Shown here piece by piece: positions 5,920 to 10,680 of a stretch of DNA of 10,680 nt (within the stretch, counting starts at the first letter, position 1; each line of letters opens with the position of its first letter). Below the pieces are notes generated by a model. That model searched no databases, had not been told where the DNA came from, and saw only the letters and a program-made list of their open reading frames with translations. The stretch covers positions 1 to 10,680 of the forward strand of contig RGGX01000030.1 in assembly GCA_010024485.1 (NCBI GenBank). Reading direction: 5' to 3'. A program made the position numbers and the translations under genes. Source of the stretch: Actinomycetota bacterium. GTDB lineage: Bacteria; Actinomycetota; Acidimicrobiia; Acidimicrobiales; Ilumatobacteraceae.

Positions 5920-7320
5920 ATGGCACTCCTCCGCTCGCCGAGACTCAGCACGCGTGTCGCGCTGTTCTTCGGCCTGATCGGACTGCTCGCCGGACTCGGA
6001 CTCACCACCGCCACCTACTCGATCGCGCGCGACTCCCTGCTCGACCAACGCGTCTCCGCGGCGCGCTCCTCGGCATTCGACAACGCGCTCGCCGTCAAGA
6101 GCGCCTTCGACCAGGCGCTCCTTCCCGACGGACGCCTCGATCGAGAGGTGATCTCCGACTCGTTCCTCAACCTCGACATGGAACCCGGCGGATTCAGCAT
6201 GCTGACCGAGCCGTACATCCCGCTGTACCTGCAGTTCCCGGCCTCCGCCTTCCCCGCCGAACTCCTCGAGTCGGTCAACCGAACCCAGTCCGGCCAGCAG
6301 CAGTTCATCCACGACGGAGAGCCGTACATCGGCATCGGCGTGCACATCGCGGCCTACGACACCTCCTACGTCGAGGCGTTCCCCCTCGCATCGACCGAGC
6401 GCACCCTTCGGATCATCTTCACCGCCCTGCTCATCGGGTCGGCCCTCGCCGCCCTGTTCGCGACCTTCTTCGGATTCACCACCAGCCGGGGCCTGCTGAA
6501 ACCGCTGACCCGCGTGGCCGACGCCGCCGGCGACATCGCCCAGGGAGCACTCGACTCCCGCCTCGAGACCTCCGACGACCCCGAGCTCGACCGGCTCGTC
6601 CAGTCGTTCAACGAGATGGCCGACGCCGTCCAGACCCGAATCGAGCGAGAAGCCCGCTTCGCCTCGGACGTCAGCCACGAGCTCCGATCCCCGATCACCG
6701 CCATGACCGCCGCCGTCGAGGTTCTCGCCGTCCGGCGCGACGAACTCGGCGACCGCTCCCAGCAGGCCCTCGACCTGCTCGTCGAACAGGTCCGACGGTT
6801 CGACGCGATGGTCATCGACCTCCTCGAACTCTCGCGACTCGACGCCGGCGCCGTCGACGGCCACGACGAGGAACTCGACCTCGTCGAATGGGCGCAGCGG
6901 GTCACCGCCCGATCCGGTTCACCCGACATACCCGTCGATGTCGAACGCGGAGCGCCGCGACGAGCCATCGTCGACAAGGTCCGCCTCGAGCGCATCCTCG
7001 GCAACCTCGTCGACAACGCGGCCCACCACGCCGGCGGCGCGACCCGGGTGTCCATCGAGCCGGGCGACCGGGTCGGAACGCTCCTGATCGCCGTCGAGGA
7101 CGCCGGACCGGGAGTGGCCGCGAGCGAACGCGAGCGGATCTTCGAGCGGTTCGCGCGCGGCAGCGCCGCTCGACACCGTGTGGGGACCGGCCTGGGACTG
7201 GCCCTCGTCGCGGAACACGCCGCAGCCATGGGAGGAGAGGCCTGGGTCGAGGACCGACCCTACGGCGGATCGCGCTTCGTGGTCCGACTCCCACGAGACC
7301 GTTCGGAGCTGTCGACATGA
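5920..7320 (+). CDS. Membrane sensor histidine kinase, MtrB-like
   Basis: A complete 466-residue sensor kinase. Transmembrane helix 1 is about residues 13-35 (VALFFGLIGLLAGLGL), an extracytoplasmic sensor domain spans about 36-162, and helix 2 about 164-186 (IIFTALLIGSALAALFATFF). A HAMP linker follows (LLKPLTRVADAAGDIAQG). The HisKA box is FASDVSHELRSPIT with phosphorylated His253. The ATPase domain has the N box GNLVDNAAHHAGG (Asn366), the G1 motif EDAGPGV, the F box FERFARG and the G2 motif GTGLGLAL. It should phosphorylate the divergently encoded MtrA-like regulator at 4999-5691. The start is uncertain: ATG 5920 is chosen because AACACT is six bases before it and hydrophobic sequence follows closely; an in-frame GTG at 5902 would add six residues. 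Neither has a Shine-Dalgarno sequence. The stop overlaps the next gene's start (ATGA), so kinase and lipoprotein are co-translated. Confidence 0.92.
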   Translation: MALLRSPRLSTRVALFFGLIGLLAGLGLTTATYSIARDSLLDQRVSAARSSAFDNALAVKSAFDQALLPDGRLDREVISDSFLNLDMEPGGFSMLTEPYIPLYLQFPASAFPAELLESVNRTQSGQQQFIHDGEPYIGIGVHIAAYDTSYVEAFPLASTERTLRIIFTALLIGSALAALFATFFGFTTSRGLLKPLTRVADAAGDIAQGALDSRLETSDDPELDRLVQSFNEMADAVQTRIEREARFASDVSHELRSPITAMTAAVEVLAVRRDELGDRSQQALDLLVEQVRRFDAMVIDLLELSRLDAGAVDGHDEELDLVEWAQRVTARSGSPDIPVDVERGAPRRAIVDKVRLERILGNLVDNAAHHAGGATRVSIEPGDRVGTLLIAVEDAGPGVAASERERIFERFARGSAARHRVGTGLGLALVAEHAAAMGGEAWVEDRPYGGSRFVVRLPRDRSELST

Positions 7321-8135
7321 CCCCCGCACGGCGCTCCCACCTGGTGCTCGGCGCAGCCCTGGCGCTCCTGATCAGCGCCTGCGGGCTGCCGATCGACGAC
7401 CGGGTGCAGACCTTCGACGAGGTCCCCTTCGACCTGGCGGCGCCGACGACCACCTCAACGACGACGACGACCACCGAACCTCCGGAACCGCCCGACGAAG
7501 CCGTGCCGCCCGACGTCGAGGAGTCGACGACCACCACGATCGTGCGCACCTCGAGCGTTGACCTCTTCTATGTGCTCGGGGCCCGGGGTGACCTGCAACA
7601 GGTCACCTCGGCGCTCCCGGCCCCCATCTCCGATGCCGTGCTCATCGACCAGCTCGAGAACGCCCCAACCGGGACCGGGACCCCGCTGCGAACCGCCGTC
7701 GCACGGAACCTCATCTCTGGTTTCACCGTCGACCGCGGCCTCGCCGTCGTCGATCTGAACCGCAGCGTGCTGTCACGGACCAACAGCTCGGAGCAACGGC
7801 GGGCCATCGCCCAGATCGCACTGACACTCACCCTGTTCACCACCCCCGACGGCGGCATCGGACAGGTGTCGTTCACCGTCTCCGGCGATCCGATCAGCGT
7901 GTTCGTCCCCGCGCGGGGGGCCAACAGCGAACCCGGCGAACCACTCGCGCACTCCGACTTCACCTCGCTGGTCTCGGGTGCCCCGCCGCCGACCGCGCCG
8001 CCCACCACCAGTACGACGACAAGCACGACCAGCACAACGACAACGAGCACGACCAGCACGACGACAACGACGACGACCATCGCCCCGACGGGCGACACAT
8101 CGACGACAACGACGAGCCTCACCCCCGAGGGGTAG
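7317..8135 (+). CDS. GerMN-domain lipoprotein, LpqB-like, with Thr-rich linker and tail
   Basis: The 272-residue product begins with a basic n-region and hydrophobic core ending in a lipobox LISAC, so it is predicted to be lipidated at Cys22 and anchored outside the membrane. A Thr/Glu/Pro-rich linker (about 43-70) leads to a GerMN domain (about 82-200): VDLFYVLGARGDLQQV, then LISGFTVDRGLAVVDLNRSV, RRAIAQIALTLTLFTTPDGG and VSFTVSGDPISVFVP. The last 50 residues are almost entirely Ser/Thr (about 225-262) and look like disordered, surface-exposed or glycosylatable sequence. Position after the kinase with an ATGA overlap parallels mtrB-lpqB, where LpqB modulates the kinase. It is much shorter than mycobacterial LpqB and lacks the beta-propeller part, so equivalence is by context. 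It ends five bases from the convergent era gene. Confidence 0.8.
   Translation: MTPARRSHLVLGAALALLISACGLPIDDRVQTFDEVPFDLAAPTTTSTTTTTTEPPEPPDEAVPPDVEESTTTTIVRTSSVDLFYVLGARGDLQQVTSALPAPISDAVLIDQLENAPTGTGTPLRTAVARNLISGFTVDRGLAVVDLNRSVLSRTNSSEQRRAIAQIALTLTLFTTPDGGIGQVSFTVSGDPISVFVPARGANSEPGEPLAHSDFTSLVSGAPPPTAPPTTSTTTSTTSTTTTSTTSTTTTTTTIAPTGDTSTTTTSLTPEG
8005..8117 (+). repeat. Imperfect ACG/AGC trinucleotide repeat encoding the Ser/Thr tail
   Basis: Short units such as ACGAC, AGCACGACCAGCAC and ACGACAACG recur without a fixed period and encode runs of Thr broken by Ser. This is a coding low-complexity tract at the lipoprotein C-terminus, prone to length variation between strains. A smaller similar tract occurs at about 7447-7480. 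Confidence 0.6.
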
Positions 8136-8140
8136 ACACC

Positions 8141-8998
8141 TCAGTAGCCGAGGCGCTCGACCCGGTCGGGTCGTCGCTGCCAGTCGCGGTCGACCTTCAC
8201 CCGGAGCTCGAGATGCGCGCCGGCCGGCATCTGCGCACGCGCGCGCTGGCCCACCTCCTTCAGGACCGAGCCACCGCGCCCGATGACCATGCCCTTCTGG
8301 CTCTCGCGCTCGACGATGATGTCGCACCGGACCCGCGGCCACTCCCACTCGGTGACCCTGGTGGCGATGGAGTACGGCAGCTCGTCGCGCACCACGGCGA
8401 GCAACTGCTCCCGTACGAGCTCGGCCACCCAGAGCTCGTCATCCGGGAGATCCGTCCCCTCCGGATACAGGGCGGGACCCGACGGCATGCGGGCCGCGAG
8501 ATGCTCCACCAGCGCGTCGAGCCCCTCACCGGTCCGGGCCGACACCGGGAAGTAGGCCTCCGCATCGAGCTCCGAGGCCGCGCCGAGAGCCGCGAGCACC
8601 TCTTCGGGGCGAGCCCGATCGCACTTGTTCACCACCACCACCGTCGAGGCCAGATCCAACCGCTCGGCCACCCATCGATCACCCCGCCCGAACCGGGCGG
8701 TCGCATCGAGCACGAGACACTGGACATCGACATCCCCGGCGCTCTCCAGAGCCGTCGAGTTCACCCGCTCCCCGAGCGCGCTCACCGGCTTGTGCAGACC
8801 TGGGGTGTCGACGAACACCAGTTGCACCCCGGGCCGGTTCGCAACGCCGACGATCCGATGACGAGTCGTCTGCGGCTTGTCGGAGACGATGCTCACCTTC
8901 CGACCACACACGGCGTTGACAATCGAGCTCTTCCCGACGTTCGGCCGCCCCACCAAGGCGACAAGACCGCAACGGTGCTCCTCGTGCGGCGCGACCAT
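8141..8998 (-). CDS. era: GTPase Era
   Basis: Era binds the 3' end of 16S rRNA and assists 30S subunit maturation. The 285-residue product has G1 GRPNVGKSS (17-25), a switch region with KPQTTRHRI, G3 DTPGLHKP, G4 NKCD and G5 VSARTGEG. The C-terminal KH domain contains IIVERESQKGMVIGRGG and ends LELRVKVDRDWQRRPDRVERLGY-like sequence with the family's terminal LGY. G4 is NKCD rather than the commoner NKID, which still retains the guanine-specifying residues. The ATG at 8998 is chosen because the family sequence begins a few residues later; the frame is open upstream to 9088 but that part is not conserved. No clear Shine-Dalgarno site is present. Era and recO are often close in bacteria; here about 7 kb separates them. 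Confidence 0.95.
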   Translation of the reverse strand: MVAPHEEHRCGLVALVGRPNVGKSSIVNAVCGRKVSIVSDKPQTTRHRIVGVANRPGVQLVFVDTPGLHKPVSALGERVNSTALESAGDVDVQCLVLDATARFGRGDRWVAERLDLASTVVVVNKCDRARPEEVLAALGAASELDAEAYFPVSARTGEGLDALVEHLAARMPSGPALYPEGTDLPDDELWVAELVREQLLAVVRDELPYSIATRVTEWEWPRVRCDIIVERESQKGMVIGRGGSVLKEVGQRARAQMPAGAHLELRVKVDRDWQRRPDRVERLGY

Positions 8999-9066
8999 GG
9001 ACCATTCGTACCAGAGCCGGCGCCCCGGGACGCACCGCCGAGTGCGGCCGGCACGAGGCCCCCTGT

Positions 9067-9072
9067 CATGAT
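9067..9072 (+). promoter_or_regulatory. -10-like box placed for a leaderless MaoC transcript
   Basis: CATGAT occupies positions -12 to -7 relative to the ATG at 9079, the same geometry as the box before the gene at 4210. It differs from TANNNT only at the first base. No Shine-Dalgarno sequence is present at usual spacing, although a GGGGG run sits three bases after the box. Confidence 0.3.
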
Positions 9073-9078
9073 GGGGGC

Positions 9079-9325
9079 ATGAGCGCACGAACCATCAACG
9101 GCGTCGACGAGATGAAGGCACTCGTCGGCGAGCACCTCGGCTACAGCCCCTACGTGGAGATCACCCAGGAACAGGTGAACCTGTTCGCCGACGCCACCGG
9201 AGACCACCAGTGGATCCACATCGACGTCGAGCGGGCCAAGGCCGGACCGTTCGGTGGCCCCATCGCCCACGGTTACCTCACCCTCAGCCTCGGCCCGAGC
9301 CTCTACAGCCAGATCGTCGAGATCT
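9079..9325 (+). pseudogene. MaoC-family (R)-specific enoyl-CoA hydratase, 5' part only
   Basis: The first ~82 residues match Rv0130/HtdZ-type MaoC hydratases, which hydrate (2E)-enoyl-CoA to (3R)-hydroxyacyl-CoA. The signature EQVNLFADATGDHQWIHIDVE carries the catalytic pair Asp42 and His47, and HGYLTLSLGPSLYSQIVEI follows as expected. Homology then stops at about base 9325. A full protein is around 150 residues and should continue with the NYG-NKVRF segment, which is missing. The frame runs on to a stop at 9453 with out-of-frame sequence from an acyl-CoA ligase, giving a nonsense tail. The truncation may be a natural deletion or an assembly join; I favour the latter. ATG 9079 is supported by the conserved N-terminus. 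Confidence 0.8.
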
Positions 9326-10331
9326 CGCCGGGGTGCTCGCCGAAGCCGGCCTCGGCTGCCACACGGAACGCGCCGACCTCCCACCCCACCGGTCCGGACA
9401 GGACCATCTCGGGATCCTCACCCACAACCGGCTCGAATACCTCGAGTCGATGATCGGCGCCCTCAAGGCGCGGGTCGCGCCCTTCAACATCAACTACCGG
9501 TACGGGCCCGCCGAACTCGAGCAGCTCCTCACCCTGGCCTCCGCCTCGGCCCTCGTCGTGCAGGGCGCGCTCGCCGAGCGGATCCGACCCGTCATCGACC
9601 GTCTCCCGCGACTCGGCCTCCTCCTCCAGATCGATGACGGCTCCGGAGCCGACCTGCTCCCGGGAGCCCTCGACTACGAGGACGCGCTCAACCGCGTCGA
9701 CCCCACCCGAGGTGGGCTGGCCGACGTCACCCCGTCCCCCGACGACCTCTACCTGCTGTTCACCGGCGGGACCACCGGCATGCCCAAAGGGGTGATGTGG
9801 CGGAACGGCGATGCCGTCACCGAGTGCTTCAACGGCTCCCGACGGGCGAACACCATCGAGGACTTCGCGGGAGCCGCCGACACCGGGCTCAGGAGCCTCC
9901 CCGCCGCGCCCTTCATGCACGGAGCCGGCCACTGGTCGGCCATGAGGGCCCTCCTCGGCGGGGGCACCGTCGTCATCCCCGAACACGACGGTCGTCTCGA
10001 CCCCCATGCGGTGTGGTCCACCATCGACCGCGAACAGGTCAACCTGATGCTCATCGTCGGAGACGCCTTCGCCCGCCCACTCATCGAGGCCTACGACCGA
10101 GGCGACCACGACGGTTCGAGCCTGAACGTCCTCGTCACCGGTGGCGCGGCCCTCTCAGCCGGCGTCGCCCGCCAGATCCTCGACCGACTGCCCACCGTGA
10201 TGATCGTCGACGGATTCGGCTCCTCCGAGGCCGGAGGCCAGATGACCAGGGTGACGACCTCCGGCAATCCGGACACCCCTGGATTCAAGGTGAACGACCG
10301 CACCTTCGTCCTCTCCGAGGACCGGCAGCGG
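9321..10331 (+). pseudogene. FadD-type acyl-CoA ligase fragment, lacking both ends
   Basis: This frame encodes the middle of an AMP-forming acyl-CoA synthetase. It begins abruptly at DLAGVLAEAGLGCHTER, without the first ~45 residues or a start codon, and continues HNRLEYLESMIGALKARVAPFNINYRY. The ATP-binding P-loop is LLFTGGTTGMPKGVMWR, the linker region has APFMHGAGHWSAMRALLGGG, and the A5-type motif is VDGFGSSEAGG. It ends near FVLSEDRQR, so the catalytic Asp region and the C-terminal lid with the adenylation Lys are missing. The wording, especially TGGTTGMPKGVMWR, is closest to actinobacterial FadD19/FadD3-like ligases acting on branched or steroid-derived acids; the exact substrate is unknown. 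GC and codon use match the rest of the contig. It cannot be functional as assembled. Confidence 0.8.
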
Positions 10332-10680
10332 CATCTGCACCGCTTGATCACCAGCCAGATAACGCCACAAAGGTGTGTGGTGCGCATTCGCCGCTGCCTG
10401 CAGCACCGCCATGGAGGTAGCGACCAACGCATTACCACCCAAACGAGATTTATTCGGCGTGCCATCCAACTCAACTAACACCCCGTCGATGATTTCCTGG
10501 TGCGCAGCATCCTGCCCAACTAACACGGGGGCGATTTCATTTTTTACATTCGCCACCGCCCGACTCACGCCATAACCTGCTTGCGCGCTACCACCATCAC
10601 GCAACTCAACCGCTTCATGGCTACCTGTCGATGCACCCGCGGGCGCAATACCACGGCCCACAGTACCGTCTTCTAGCGTT
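10320..10680 (-). CDS. Enolase-like protein, partial, from lower-GC DNA
   Basis: The minus frame entering at the right edge reads TLEDGTVGRGIAPAGASTGS, then HEAVELRDGGSAQAGYGVSR, VKNEIAPVLVGQDAAHQEII and LDGTPNKSRLGGNALVATSM, and ends at DQAVQMPLPV. This is the N-terminal capping domain of the enolase family, with the ASTG mobile loop that closes on 2-phosphoglycerate. The GTVGRGIAPAGASTGS wording suits the divergent enolase-like branch better than housekeeping Eno. The start lies beyond the right edge, and the catalytic barrel is missing because the sequence switches to the acyl-CoA ligase at about 10320-10332. Base composition is near 52 % GC with codons such as att, gta and tta-rich flanks, unlike the ~70 % GC of the contig, so it comes from another genome, possibly a proteobacterium. 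Confidence 0.8.

Noticed and set aside
5835..7316. Open frame running through the kinase into the lipoprotein as one large protein
   Set aside because: Before 7317 it is an Arg/Pro-rich shadow of the kinase; a signal peptide and lipobox begin at the ATG at 7317.
8005..8117. Repeat tract considered as a CRISPR or intergenic satellite
   Set aside because: Units are only a few bases long, irregular, without spacers, and lie in frame within the lipoprotein gene.
8121..8133. ACCCC-CGA-GGGGT hairpin at the lipoprotein stop codon as a terminator
   Set aside because: The loop is only three bases, the stem five, and there is no T tract; it overlaps coding sequence and could be chance.
8999..9088. 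Extended Era start at 9088
   Set aside because: The added 30 residues are Arg/Cys-rich, unlike Era, and overlap the start of the divergent MaoC gene.
9210..10478. A single 422-residue ligase-like protein
   Set aside because: The first ~37 codons are a shifted read of MaoC and the last ~49 are antisense of the enolase-like gene; only about 9321-10331 is ligase.
10155..10661. An enolase fused to a novel C-terminal domain on the minus strand
   Set aside because: The supposed C-terminal domain is the antisense of the acyl-CoA ligase beyond the join at about 10325.

Overview
The window is a GC-rich (roughly 70 %) segment of an actinobacterial chromosome. Gene content and style point to an aquatic or environmental Acidimicrobiia-like lineage: an MtrA/MtrB/LpqB-type signalling set, an Rv0130-like MaoC hydratase, FadD-type acyl-CoA metabolism, start codons preceded by -10 boxes rather than Shine-Dalgarno sequences, and very long spurious antisense ORFs. 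The class-level assignment is an inference. Both ends, and one point near 9.32 kb, look like joins between unrelated or non-contiguous DNA, so this is probably a metagenomic or low-coverage contig and the outer few hundred bases should be read with caution.

Layout. 1-~225: lower-GC DNA with an unrecognised open frame running in from the left edge, unlike the rest in codon use. 228-1576 (minus): a degenerate cis-prenyltransferase paralogue followed by recO, with a 4-base stop/start overlap. 1595-4176 (plus): uppS then dinG, again with a 4-base overlap. The two operons diverge from an 18-base gap. 4210-4965 (plus): an enoyl-CoA hydratase-family gene with a well-placed -10 box for a leaderless transcript. 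4999-5691 (minus): an OmpR-family response regulator resembling MtrA. 5692-5919: a divergent control region with a perfect 19-base palindrome and two inverted repeats. 5920-8135 (plus): a membrane histidine kinase and a GerMN lipoprotein with an ATGA overlap, together forming an MtrAB-LpqB-like set in which the regulator faces the other way. 8141-8998 (minus): the GTPase Era. 9079-~9325: the front of an Rv0130-like MaoC hydratase, abruptly joined to the body of a FadD-type acyl-CoA ligase (~9321-10331), which is itself abruptly joined to an enolase-like gene of lower GC on the opposite strand (~10320-10680).

The most interesting system is the pair of cis-prenyltransferase genes. The plus-strand UppS has the main substrate-binding motifs but lacks the C-terminal RxG tail and has Ala where the Glu213 of E. 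coli UppS is expected. The minus-strand paralogue has lost the catalytic motifs but keeps exactly those two elements (AYAEL and RRFGG). This is the same division of labour as the eukaryotic DHDDS/NgBR (Rer2/Nus1) enzyme and predicts a heteromeric undecaprenyl/polyprenyl diphosphate synthase in a bacterium, making the lipid carrier for cell-wall synthesis. The remaining genes are DNA repair (recO, dinG), ribosome assembly (era), acyl-CoA metabolism and envelope signalling.
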